Shown here: positions 9,789-20,455 of the stretch, one piece after another | How positions within the stretch are numbered: the first letter of the stretch is position 1 | Layout of the letters: the number at the start of each line of letters is the position of its first letter | NCBI GenBank assembly: GCA_023897205.1 | Contig: JAHWDD010000006.1 | Location: 62,001-126,000, forward strand | Direction of reading: 5' to 3' | Length of the DNA: 64,000 nt | Source of the DNA: Exophiala sp. HKRS030 | Lineage: Eukaryota > Ascomycota > Eurotiomycetes > Chaetothyriales > Herpotrichiellaceae | Made by a program: the position numbers and the translations under genes | Notes under the pieces: model-generated | Databases searched by the model: none | Told to the model about the DNA's origin: nothing | The model's input: the letters and a program-made list of their open reading frames with translations, nothing else

Positions 9789-12000
9789 CTAGATACCCGT
9801 AAAGAGGTTTTCGTTGAAATTCTCCATAACACAATCCCAATCTTCCCAGGGCATAGCGGATGGAGTCATCCATTGCTGAGAATTGAATTGTCCGTACATC
9901 GTTTCAAAAGATGGCATCCTCTCTTCTCCGCTGCCAGTGCTATAGGTAAATTCCGTCGAACTGATCGGCTCCAGTGACAGTTTTTGAAGGCCATAATGCT
10001 GGTGTTGAGCTTCAGTCATACCATCCCTCTGCGGTGTGCCTATATGACCATCAGATTCCATGGACAGACTAGACCTATACAACGACGGTTAGACTTGAAT
10101 AGCGTTTGACTGAGAAGAACCTTACAGTAAAACACGCAAGATTGGTGATGTTCTGGAGCATAATCTACTCACGGCCGCCAATGATTCGAAAATGTTCAAA
10201 CAGCGATAGAGACTGCGAATGATCTCTGCATGCTGGCCAGGGATAAGTTCTCCTCTGACAATGGCAAACAGCACTATCGCAGCATGGAAGGCGTGGAAGC
10301 TTCCGATGCCCCTGACATACCAGCGGAAAGGAGCTAGTGCCGGAGCATTTGCAAAGTCAGCATGCCAGTCCAAGAGTTTTCGAGCACTATCGAAGACGCG
10401 ACTCCTGGACCACTCCCTTAGTGGATCGCCATGGGCCTGATTGGTCCATACGTTCTGGTGTAGCAAGAGTATCAGGTGACAAGAAGTCGAATGGAGGACG
10501 TTAAGATGGATGCGTTGGTGTGCTTCGTTAGGCATGCAGTGGTAGCTCGAGCTGTATTTTTGGTCCCATTTAGCCTGCTCTTGAACGATCAAACGATCAA
10601 GGTAAAAAATTTGCTCGATACTTGAGGTTGTTCTGCTCATGACGGCCTGTGAAACATCGGAGCATAATTCGTACACTCGGAACTTGAACAACACATATGA
10701 CATTTGTGTGGCTTTTGTAGCTGACGACGAAGGAATAGGAAACCCAAGCATCAGCTCGTCGTCGTTGACATCTGCTGGGGCTTGGGTCGTGCTGGGAAAG
10801 GAGTCATGCCTCGGACCGATATTTCCCAGAGACGAATTTTGTAGTGTATATAGCATCATTAAGCCCGACCAGCAACGCCGGCGTTGTTCGGATTCAAGAA
10901 CATCCAGGTTGAAGGCTGTGGGATCAATGTGACAGCCTATTGCTAGAGCCATGTTATAGGTGAGACCCAATAAACCCCACGAGTGTCCATGCGTGTGGTT
11001 AATTCCATATATGAGAACGACTAGAGCTTGAAGCATCGTCAAGTTATGTCGCCACATGTAATGATCAGCATGGAGACAATCCAGAGAAGCTTGTCTGTAT
11101 CGAGCAGAGAGGTCTGCCACCTTTTCTGGCGAGGTCAATTTGCGACTGAGGTTGTTCAAGATAGGATGGTCTGATTCTAGGGCGTGGACGGCTGTCCCAA
11201 GGATAGCAAAGAGAAGAGCCAGCCATGACAGTGAGACAGTCTCTGGATCACTCTCGAAGGCTTCGTATTGCTCGGAAAATGTAGGATCGTGTAGGATGTG
11301 AAACAACTGGTCGGTCAGCATCGTCAAACTTCCGAACAATGTTATTGATACTCACCGGTGCATAGGATGAAAAATATACGTCTTTGAGCTCTGCACACTC
11401 TGAACTGGGAGGCAGTCTGTGCAGAAGCGTAGGAAGCGCTGAGGGGTCATCAGGGCCGAGAGGAAATGGCCGGTTTAGGCTTACAATCGCTCCATCAATT
11501 GAAGCGGCTGTCTGCTGATCTAAGGCAGAATGCCAGTTTTGGGCTGTAGGCAAGAACTGGACGTAGCCCGCCTCCGATGTGTTCAGTCTACCTTGTAGAC
11601 TCGCTGGAGGAGATGCAGAACTCCCTTCAGAAGTGGGTGGCGTCGCATTTGAAAAGCGGTTGTTTGTTATTGGAGGCGCTCTTTGAGGCGACGACCATTG
11701 CGTTTGTAAGAATTGTTCGAGTTTCTCGAGCCGCTCAGCTAGATTTTGGGTCTCGCCAGTCGTCGAAGAGCCTGTGGTGGAACGAGGAGGAGTTGCTGGA
11801 GGTCCATAGGCTTGGCCAGTTGGACGCACCGCACTTTCATCAGCATATACACATTGATGAATCAATCCGCGACGCACGCATGTGCCGCAAGGGGGACCGT
11901 CACGAAAGCATCTGATCTTTCTAAACCTGCAAGGGTCGCACGACACAGGCTTACGCTGCTTCCGCATCGTCGGCATTCGCGCATTTCCACCGCTCATCAC
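9789..12000 (-). CDS. Zn2Cys6 transcription factor, likely cluster regulator
   Basis: Exons are 12000-11356, 11306-10126 and 10074-9789 (introns 49 and 51 bp); 703 residues. The N-terminus has the binuclear zinc cluster (CDPC, then RFRKIRC and C-x2-C up to HQC, residues ~20-50). Next come a leucine-rich linker that could dimerise (LAERLEKLEQFL) and a fungal-specific middle homology domain that opens with LFHILHDPTF directly after the first intron. The C-terminus (PWEDWD...MENFNENLF) is acidic and aromatic, as is common for activation tails. It sits inside the cluster and shares a divergent promoter with the P450, which is typical of pathway-specific regulators. The second intron uses the donor at the end of exon 2 (ct|gtaagg), which removes an otherwise early stop. 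Targets are inferred, not shown. Confidence 0.88.
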
Positions 12001-12543
12001 TGCAGAGGGATATGCAATGCTTGCTGAGGCCTGCTATATACGTTCAGGAGGCATGCAAATAGCCGGATGCCAGGAAAGACCATTGATGTTTTCTGCTAAC
12101 TTGCTGGCAGTGAAAGCAGATTGGCCAAGGCGGAGAACGGTACAATGGGCTAGCAACTGGCGGGGATTCACTGTTTCGTACAGAAAGAAGGGAAGAAAGG
12201 AGCGAACACCCAGAAATCCCCACGCTCCAACATCTCCTCCTTCTTCCCCGATTTCATTCTAGCGGGGTAGAAGACACCAAACATTTAGTCGCGGAGATGA
12301 GTCTAAGCGAGCGCGGAGAAAAGATAGGCGAGCGGCAGAGGACGGACATCCTCGGGGCGAATCGTCGTTGCTGCTTGCAGACTAGTCTCCCCAAATTGAC
12401 AGCGGGTCCAAGCCACGGTCGAAAGTCAATGTATGAGACTTATATCCTCGTACCGACCGCTTGGGAGCTGACATCCGTACTTCGGTGACCAGAAGACTTC
12501 TCAAGGTCCGCCTCAGATAGACCTTATTCACGACATCCACGAG
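12001..12543. promoter_or_regulatory. Divergent promoter between Zn2Cys6 regulator and P450
   Basis: This 543-bp spacer carries two copies of CGCGGAGA (12290-12297 and 12312-12319), 22 bp apart in the same orientation. No open frame here looks like a protein. The paired sites lie about 230 bp upstream of the P450 start and about 290 bp upstream of the regulator start, so they could serve both genes, including autoregulation. Confidence 0.5.
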
Positions 12544-14031
12544 ATGGCACTCCTGCATCCTGAGTTCCTTGTACGGGTAGCCATCTTTCTACTTCCTATT
12601 ACTGTCATTTACCTCTTGCTTTATCCTTGGTACTTTTCCCCGTTGCGAAAGATACCAGGTCCATGGTATGCCGCCTACACCAAATGGTGGCTCGTCTACA
12701 AGACGTGGACAGGAGTTCGGGCAAAAACCATCCATGACCTGCACCTAAAGTACGGGCCATGGGTCAGGGTCGCTCCGGACGAGGTGTCCACCTCAGATAA
12801 GGAAGCCATCACCACCATCTACGGTGTCAACTCTGACTTTGTGAAGACGGATTTCTATACCTACCAGCTTCGGGCCATCCCGGAGCTCTTCACCATGTCT
12901 GACCGTAAGGCACATGCAAAGAGACGCCGGGAGCTTGCCCACCTATTTTCAATGTCGACCATTTCGGAATACGAAGACATCATTGCTCGGAATGCCCGCG
13001 AGTGTATGGATCTCATTGCCGCAGAAGGGAAGAATTTCCAACCCAGTAATCTATACGACTGGTGGCACTACCTGTCGATGGACATCATATGTGAGCTCTC
13101 GTTCGGCTTGACCTTCGACATGCTCCACCAGGGCGCAGCCAACCCGTACATCAAAGACATGTACGGGTCTCTGCAGATCGAGCCGGTCAGGTGGCACTTT
13201 GGCTGGCTGAATCGTTACGCACACCTGGCACCGTTCAAATTCATCCGGGATGCCGAAGCCTGCAGTGTTCGAGGGTTCGAACGTGGTCGAAAGATCGTGC
13301 AGGACTATATACAGAAGCAAGACAAACTCCATCGTAAAGACCTCCTACAAAAGATGATGGACGCACGGGATGAGTATGGAAGGCCACTCCCAGAGGACGA
13401 CCTCAACATCCAAGCCACCAGTTTCATCCTGGCGGGTTCTCACACAACATCCTCGTCACTCACATGGATCGTGTGGAGAATTCTCACAAATGCCGAGATG
13501 CTTCAAAAGCTCAACCAAGAACTGGACGAGGCACTAGGCACTGAAGACCGACTTTCGGTTCCTTCACACGCGAAGCTGGAAAATTTGACGTACCTCAACT
13601 GTATCATCAAAGAGGGTCTTCGCATCGACACGGCGGTTCCCGGGTCGACGCCACGGTATGTACCTCCAGGCGGCTCATATATCAAGGGAAATTATCTTCC
13701 TGGAGGGTCCATCATTTCGGCGCAGGCATATACCACCCATCGTGACCCAAAAGTCTTTCCAGATCCTGAACGCTTCTACCCGGAGCGTTGGCTCAACGCG
13801 ACACCTGAAATGAACAAGCTCTACATCCCGTTCGGTGCCGATGGTCCACGGAAGTGTATCGGCATGTGGCTGGCATACATGGAACTGAGGGTCATCTTGG
13901 CCGCTCTTTTCCACCGCTTCAATCTGGCGTTTGCTCATCCCATCTCTGATGAGAGCATGGATTTACATGAACTCTGGCTCGCTAATCCTAAAGGCCAGAG
14001 CCTCGATGTGATTGCCCGGCAGAAGGCCTAG
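12544..14031 (+). CDS. Cytochrome P450 monooxygenase
   Basis: Intronless, 495 residues, the usual length for microsomal fungal P450s. A hydrophobic anchor spans residues ~9-27 and is followed by the hinge KIPGPWYA. I-helix AGSHTT (oxygen activation), K-helix EGLR (ExxR), DPERFYPERW (PERF region) and the heme loop FGADGPRKCIG with the axial Cys near residue 438 are all intact, so the enzyme should be active. It acts at the endoplasmic reticulum with NADPH-P450 reductase and possibly with the cytochrome b5 encoded at 9.2 kb. Its lack of introns contrasts with its neighbours. The family within CYPs and the substrate cannot be assigned from sequence alone. Confidence 0.95.
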   Translation: MALLHPEFLVRVAIFLLPITVIYLLLYPWYFSPLRKIPGPWYAAYTKWWLVYKTWTGVRAKTIHDLHLKYGPWVRVAPDEVSTSDKEAITTIYGVNSDFVKTDFYTYQLRAIPELFTMSDRKAHAKRRRELAHLFSMSTISEYEDIIARNARECMDLIAAEGKNFQPSNLYDWWHYLSMDIICELSFGLTFDMLHQGAANPYIKDMYGSLQIEPVRWHFGWLNRYAHLAPFKFIRDAEACSVRGFERGRKIVQDYIQKQDKLHRKDLLQKMMDARDEYGRPLPEDDLNIQATSFILAGSHTTSSSLTWIVWRILTNAEMLQKLNQELDEALGTEDRLSVPSHAKLENLTYLNCIIKEGLRIDTAVPGSTPRYVPPGGSYIKGNYLPGGSIISAQAYTTHRDPKVFPDPERFYPERWLNATPEMNKLYIPFGADGPRKCIGMWLAYMELRVILAALFHRFNLAFAHPISDESMDLHELWLANPKGQSLDVIARQKA

Positions 14032-14535
14032 TTGGTGATAGTCTGATAGATGTTTCATTAACGGGCGTGGTGTATATCTATACATACATGATTGAGAATC
14101 CTGCTGCTCGGCCTTCTTCGGCGGTGACAGGCTGGCTAGGCATAGTCAATTCAGGGCCGATCAAGGCCTAGTAATATTGAACTTTATGGGTTCATTCGAT
14201 ATTTATGACTAGTCGAGATACAAGACTTTGACCAAATACGAATGTGAGCTGAAGTCCTTGGTATTGACATTAATTGCCCTAAGATGTCCGGTAGACTTTC
14301 CTTCGTGAGCAAACATCCTCAGACTGCCATGTCGTTATGATGTATTGCTACGGCGTGACATTCATTTGGTGAGGGTCTTAGACTGGTGCAAGGGAAACGA
14401 AAGAACCACGCCTGCAAGAATGGAGGATGAATAGAAATCTGTCTCTCTACCACTATATCTCTTCTACATGATCGTCTACTAATAGCCACAATGTATGTAT
14501 GACCATTTGTTTGGTTTTGATCTATGCTGCGATGC
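14032..14535. other. Convergent intergenic spacer
   Basis: The 3' ends of the P450 and the MFS pump face each other across 504 bp. I see no coding frame, RNA gene or repeat. Confidence 0.6.
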
Positions 14536-16517
14536 CTAATCTACAGGCAAACCCTTCTCTTCTTCGGGTGATACAGCCCCTCCTAGACGGTTCTTCTCCA
14601 AAGTGACAGCTGTGTGGCTTGTAAAATATGGTGAAACATCAGGCACCCAAAGGGCAATGACGCTAGCCAGAACGCCGAAGGGAATGGTTGCCAGCCATGT
14701 CACGCGGAAAGCATCACTATAGCCCCATTGAAGGCCTTTTTGCGCCGCGGTAACAACAGTGCTCGGGTATTTGCTGAGGACCGACGTGGCTCCGTTTGAA
14801 ACAGCTGCAACCAATGGTGCAACGTCGCCCTGAGCAACTCCCAATGGCAGCACGGCCTTGGTGATGCGCCGGGTGATGTCTGGGCCGGCACGATTGCCTA
14901 GTATCGAAGCAAAGATCTGGTCGATGCGTAAGTAATCTGCACAGATGCACCTTTGGGACATACTTACTGTAGTACCAACTGCGGCGCCCAAGAATCGGAA
15001 TGTCCCAATCAAGCCCAGAGCCAGGCCCAGATCACGCTGAGGTGCGTTGAGGCCGGCGATGATGTAACATGCTAGCGTGATCCATGCGAATGGCAAATTG
15101 GCGAAGAATTGGAGGACTATGGCAGCTGAGAGCCGGTCTGGCGTCAGGAGCGCAAAGAGAGCCACACAGATTGTCTGGAGTAGAACGCCAGTGAAAAGCT
15201 GCCACTGTACACGTTTCATCCGAGCGATGAGACCTCCTAGGATAACTCCACCTCCAGCACCCGCAAATCCGCCGGGAATGTTGTACAGACCAGCCTTGAT
15301 CGGATCGCTGGTGTACATATAAGCAATCTGCTGTGGGATCAGGGCCGTCAAGCTGAAGTAGACCATGCCAACCACAAAGATAAAGACCAAGAGGGAGGTG
15401 TACTCTCTGTACTTCTTGAGAAGCCTTGCGGGAAACAACGGCCGTTTTGGTCTTCCGCTAAAGTCCCAGAAGAATGCTGAGACGAAAATGGCGAATCCTA
15501 GAACGAGGGGCACGAGCACTGCTGCACTGGCCCATGGATAGTCCAGACCACCCCAGTTCAAGCCGATCAAGAAGAGTGCGATGCCTGCAGAGTATAGAAC
15601 GATTCCAAGGTAGTCAACTTCGGAGAGTAGCTGGCGTCTGCTAACCTCAATCAAAGGATGGGAAGGAGGATGATAGAAGATGGCTGTGCCGACAATGGAA
15701 ATCACTCCAGTTATAACACCAAGTATATATACCCACCTCCAAGAAGCATTCACAGTGAGTGTGCGGGCGATGAGTGGCCCAAATGTGGCGAACGGAAGAA
15801 GATTCAGCTCAGTCCAAGCGAGGCCAATGGATCGATACTTGTTTGGGAGTAATTCAGATATACCGGGGTACAAGACAAATGTCGCGCCTGATGAGAAGAT
15901 GAGAAGACAATCACAAATAGAAGATCAGAGAGCCTGACCTGTGCCAAACCCAATAAGCACCATCCCTGCGATGGCTTGGTTCAGACTGTATGCCGAAGCC
16001 GACACAGCATGACCAACGATCAGCATTGCCTGTCCGAACATCAAGATATATCGCCGGCCAAAGTAGTCGCTGAGTTGGCCAGCAATGGCGAAAGCGACAC
16101 TCCCAGCGAGCGACCAACCGGATGTTATCCAGTTGGAATGGTCGGTGTTGCCCTGCAGAGCGAGAGACATGGGCACCTAAGCAAATGTCAGGAAAAGAAA
16201 GTGAGCGGTAGAGGGAGCAATCATGCCTGAAGTGGAAATGCGCAGTACATGGCAAAGCTGAGAGATGGTTGAAAAGTGAATCCCAAGAAAAAGACGGCTG
16301 CGAAAGTCGACTTGGTCACTATCGCGGTAGAATCGATGTCCTCAAGTGCAGCGCGATGAGGGTCGCCATGGTCATCTCGGATATGAGGATCGAGCTTGTC
16401 CTCGACTGGAATGTGTGAGATAGCGTTCTCGTCATGATGGACGCGGACGCCCGATGCAGCGGGTTGATGTTCTCCTTTCGCCATTTTCAGTTCTGGTGAT
16501 TGATCAGGATCGTTCAA
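14536..16517 (-). CDS. TRI12-type MFS efflux transporter
   Basis: Exons are 16517-16227, 16176-15939, 15887-14968 and 14916-14536; 609 residues, or 598 if the ATG of MAKGEH is used. The length and about 14 hydrophobic segments fit the TRI12/trichothecene-efflux family of drug:H+ antiporters in the plasma membrane. Motif A is present as GQLSDYFGRR. Acidic and histidine-rich residues dominate the cytosolic N-terminus. Introns 2-4 have GT..AG borders; the first join (Leu-Gln to Val-Pro-Met) needs a GC..AG intron (16177-16226), because no GT donor keeps the frame. The gene shares a divergent promoter with the FAH-alpha/beta hydrolase and converges on the P450. A role in exporting the cluster product, or importing or expelling its substrate, is inferred from position. 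Confidence 0.85.
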
Positions 16518-16934
16518 ACCCCTTCCTTTGGGATATTATCATCATTATGTACATTTCGTATGTACTCTCCCTGCCCATGGGGAAGTCTATCTTCTCCGCC
16601 CCATAAACGCGGGTCACGAGAGACCATCCCGATCTGGGACCTTCAGTCTGGGCCGTGTCCACGAGGAAACTCGATTTGCTGGGAACGGAGCGGAGATATT
16701 TGCCAGGCTTGCATTGGTGGACCGCCCCGCGCGGAGATCGCGGGCATCATATCCTGCAGGCGAGGAGAACGTCACATGACCCCGGACTTGTTCTTGCTCG
16801 CCATGAACCTCCGGGATTAGCTTTCGCGGCGGATACCTGGAATTTCTCCTGAGAAATCGAGAAGAAGGAAATCAAAGGAAATTCTCCTCAACTTTGTATC
16901 TTGTACAAGCAAACCCATTCCCGGAAAAGAGAAA
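16518..16934. promoter_or_regulatory. Divergent promoter between MFS pump and FAH-alpha/beta hydrolase
   Basis: This 417-bp spacer contains CGCGGAGA (16730-16737) inside a partly symmetrical GC block (CGCGCGGAGATCGCGGG), plus a related CGGAGATA at 16691-16698. These are the same CGG-centred elements seen in the other two divergent cluster promoters. Several further CCGG and CGG triplets lie downstream. Confidence 0.45.
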
Positions 16935-18818
16935 ATGACTGTCACTTCAAAGGCCACCTCGGTGTTCCAGAGTGGAATTGCAAATGGCACTGCTCTCGCA
17001 TCTCGCCAGAAAGGCTTCCGGTATGCAGCTTTCAAGGTCCGAGGCAGCAACACTCCACGTATAGGGTCTTTCGATTTCGACAGCGGGAAGCTGTCACCTT
17101 TGACATACGCGTCCGGCACCTCCATCCGCAGCCTATACGAGGTGATCGAGGCCCAGAAAGGAGATATTGTGAAGTCAGATGAATCTTTTTCTGTCGATGA
17201 GGTAGAACTTCTTCCGCCTATCTATGGGCGCGACATATTGGCTGTTGGTAAGAACTATGCGGTACGTTGTTGAGAACATAGATTACTAGCTATTTGTCAA
17301 AGTAACTAATTGAAATTCAAGGACCATGCAAAGGAATTTAACGCCTCTGGGTATGATAGTTCTGACAAGTTCGAGCAACCAACACACCCCGTAATCTTCA
17401 CGAAAAGGGCGACCTCGATCATCGCTCATGGTACGGACATCTACTCTCACCCTAGCCTCACTCGAACTCTGGACTATGAGGGCGAAATCGGAGCTATCAT
17501 TGGAAAACGGGCATTTCAGGTTTCTGAAGAAGATGCATCTGATTATTTATGGGGATACACGATCATTAACGACGTCACAGCGAGAGAGAAACAGCGCGAC
17601 CATAAACAATTCTTTCTCGGTAAATCCGCCGACACTTTCTGCCCAATGGGTCCAGTAGCCATGGCAAAGGAAGACTTGCCGGATGTGCTTGAGCTTACAA
17701 CACGAGTCAATGGTGAAGAGCGACAAAGGGCAACGACCAGGGACCTCATATTCAGCGTCCCCTATCTGATCTCGATCATCTCTCAGGGTCAGACCCTCCT
17801 CCCAGGAGATGTGATAGCCACCGGCACTCCAGCCGGCGTTGGCTTTGGCTTTGACCCGCCGAAATGGCTTCAACCTGGTGACGGAGTAGAGATATCAGTG
17901 ACAGGTTTAGGAACACTGAGGAATCGAGTTGGAAGCAAAAACCCAACAAGTCAGCTACTACTCGATCAACCAGCTGCTGTGGGCTCTACCACAAAGAATG
18001 ACAAAGCACTTGGCCAAGGTCTCACCAATTTGGGCGCAAAGAGCCTGTTTTACAAGACCGGCGGCACGGCATCCGGAAAGCCTACACTCTTCATCCATGG
18101 CCTCGGCGGGACACATGAGTATTTCAACAGTCTGGCCAAGAGTCTTCCAGGGAGATCCTTACATTTGTTTGACTTTGCAGGTCATGGTCTTTCTCCTATC
18201 CAGGCATCCCACATGCTATCCATCGAGTCGATTGCTGCAGATGCCAAAGAGATTGCGGTACACGCAGGGATCACTTCTGGTTTTACGGTGATTGCTCATT
18301 CCATGGGCTGTCTTTCTGCAATGAAGCTGGCAGTTCAAAACCCAGAAATGGTGGATGAATTGGTGCTCATGGGCCCTCCCCCTTCTCCTCTACCAGCAGG
18401 AGGTGCGACCGCAACCTATCAAAGAGCTGCAACAGTTCGGAGCCAAGGCATGAATGCGGTCGCGGAAGCCGTGGCTCGCGGAGGTACATCTGCCTATACA
18501 CAGGAACACAACCCGCTTGCTTTCATTGGCGCAAAGTTGTCTCTCCTCTCTCAAGACCCCGAAGGGTACGCCAAAGCTTGTAATGCCCTTGCCGACTCGT
18601 CCAAAGGCGACGGGATCGACGTGTCCAAGATCAAATGCCGGACGCTCATCCTAACAGGTCCAGAGGACAAGGTCTCGCCTCCAGCACTCTGCAAGAAGTA
18701 CGCTTCTCGGATTTCCTCGTGTGACTTGGTCGTCATTGACAATGTCGCACATTGGCATCTGTTCGAGGACCACGTCAAGACAATCAATGCTGTGAAATGT
18801 TTCTTATCCGAATCTTGA
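16935..18818 (+). CDS. Two-domain fumarylacetoacetate hydrolase - alpha/beta hydrolase
   Basis: Exons are 16935-17261 and 17322-18818 (60-bp intron); 607 residues. Residues ~30-330 form a complete FAH-family unit: N-terminal subdomain, GKNY, DHAKEF, metal ligands E162, E164 and D193, and GKSADT. FAH enzymes cleave C-C bonds of acylpyruvates or decarboxylate 2-oxo-diacids. Residues ~365-607 form an alpha/beta hydrolase with an HGLGG oxyanion region, nucleophile S436 (AHSMG), acid in PEDKVSPP and a histidine in AHWH. It is clearly a paralogue of the last two modules of the fusion at 5,149-8,512, with long near-identical stretches in the FAH core. Its single intron sits at a position where the fusion has none. 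No amidohydrolase part is present. The two activities may act in sequence on one compound; the substrate is unknown. Confidence 0.9.
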
Positions 18819-19288
18819 AGGCAAAGTTGTAGGCACCGGACAGACACCTAGAGAAATAGACATAGACAGGGAAGATGGTCGTCGTCATCAGGCATCATGA
18901 TGCCAGTGGATCAGTGATTTGGGAGCACTTGGCAGGTAGCAAAGCATCACGTATATTTTATACAAGAACTAAATCATATGCAATGTCAACGTCAGATCGA
19001 AAAGAGTTGACCTTTGGCAAGATAAGTGACGAAACTATTCCTCCACCAGCTCCTGACAAATACTTGACATAACCATAATGTATTCTTCAACGCATATCTT
19101 GCCACCATTACAAAGGCTTCTAGCGAAGGCTCCCCAGAACGCATGATTCTTTTGGCATGTAGCTGTGCGGCGTATCTTTCCTCAGCCATCTGACCAGCCC
19201 CGCCCAGTGACAACCCAAGGGTTCCAACTTATAAATACAAGATTAGTGAAACCGATAAGAGCGACAATAGTGAAAATGTTCACAGTGG
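18819..19288. other. Convergent intergenic spacer
   Basis: This 470-bp space lies between two facing stop codons. I see no supported gene or repeat. Confidence 0.6.
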
Positions 19289-20455
19289 TTACTTTTCTTC
19301 CCTCTGGTACACGTTTCCATAAGTCGCTTTTAATCTGGCACTCAAATAGTCGCCTGAAGTTAGCGTCTTCATTCCATCAGCATTGACAACTCCACCACCA
19401 TGTCCAATCACCTCTTTACGGAAGCTCTCAGCCCGATCAGCAACCAGTGGCGAAGGCATGGGCGTGAGCTTCGTGTCTTCGTGAGGCTGGACGAATATGG
19501 CAATCGAATAGCGATCTGTTCCAGCGCCGTTACTCCCGTGCCCGTTTGTGGTGGATCCATTGACGCCATTCGTCTCCTTAGTAGGTGATGACAAGACAAC
19601 CCGATGAATGGTTGACTTCAACAGGCCATTGGTCCAGTAACTCAACAAGTCGCCAATATTGACGACGACTGGAGGAAACGTCGCAGAATGATAGTTGGGT
19701 GGAAATACAGGCACAGCTGCCCAATCTCCATTCGGCTTCAGCAGCTCAAGCCCAGGCTGACCGGGCCTTGTAAACAGAAGCGTGATGCTCCCGTAGTCGG
19801 AATGTGCACCGGCCCCAATATCGGCCTGCGGGTTGTAGTCAGAGTTGGGTGGGAGTGCAGGGTAGTACAGTAATCGGGAGGTGTTTGGTGCATTGTCATG
19901 CGTTCGCGCAATCCAGTCGGCGTCGGGAATTTCCAAGCCCATAGCTATGAGCCTGAGAAGCCGGGTCGCCATATTTCGACATCTGGTATGAAAGTCACGA
20001 AGCGCGGCATCTTCTTTCTGGAAGGTGTCCGGAATTGGTTGATTCCATTCGCCAGTCGCGAGATCTGGTCCCTGAAGGTTGAATGCTTGCTTGAAATCGC
20101 CTCGGGCATGCTTACTAGGATCGAGGTTCTCGACATGCATTCCGACATAGCCGCGATTGTGTTTGATGGCACACGCTTGCTTCTCTTCGGGGGGTGCTTC
20201 TTTGAAGAAGCGGCGGGAGACGTCGAAAAGGTGATCGACCGTCGGCTCGTCCAAGTCGTACGTTCTGGTCGTTGTCGTCGCGGTACCATCTTCTGGCTTT
20301 GGGGATCCTGCAATCCAAAGGAAGCCCCATTTTGCTGCCGCTTCTACGATGGCTTTACCAAGTTCCGGAGTTTCTTGGGAAATATCGAACAAGGGCAGAT
20401 CCACAGTTTCATCTGAGGCGGCGGCGTTGCCGTTCGGCACGGACACTGCAGGCAT
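19289..20455 (-). CDS. 2-oxoglutarate/Fe(II)-dependent oxygenase, isopenicillin N synthase-like
   Basis: Single exon, 388 residues. It has a DIOX_N-type N-terminus (LPLFDIS..., residues ~20-130) and a C-terminal jelly roll. The iron triad reads H218-x-D220 (AHSDYG) and H284 (STIHRVV); the co-substrate arginine pair RYS is near 315-317. An insertion rich in Gly, Asn and Thr (~295-312) separates the last histidine from the RxS motif, probably as a surface loop. It is soluble and expected to hydroxylate, desaturate or cyclise a small molecule. It is the last gene that fits the cluster by family; the next gene is a cell-wall hydrolase. Its own upstream region lacks an exact CGCGGAGA octamer, so it could be regulated differently. 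Confidence 0.93.
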   Translation of the reverse strand: MPAVSVPNGNAAASDETVDLPLFDISQETPELGKAIVEAAAKWGFLWIAGSPKPEDGTATTTTRTYDLDEPTVDHLFDVSRRFFKEAPPEEKQACAIKHNRGYVGMHVENLDPSKHARGDFKQAFNLQGPDLATGEWNQPIPDTFQKEDAALRDFHTRCRNMATRLLRLIAMGLEIPDADWIARTHDNAPNTSRLLYYPALPPNSDYNPQADIGAGAHSDYGSITLLFTRPGQPGLELLKPNGDWAAVPVFPPNYHSATFPPVVVNIGDLLSYWTNGLLKSTIHRVVLSSPTKETNGVNGSTTNGHGSNGAGTDRYSIAIFVQPHEDTKLTPMPSPLVADRAESFRKEVIGHGGGVVNADGMKTLTSGDYLSARLKATYGNVYQREEK

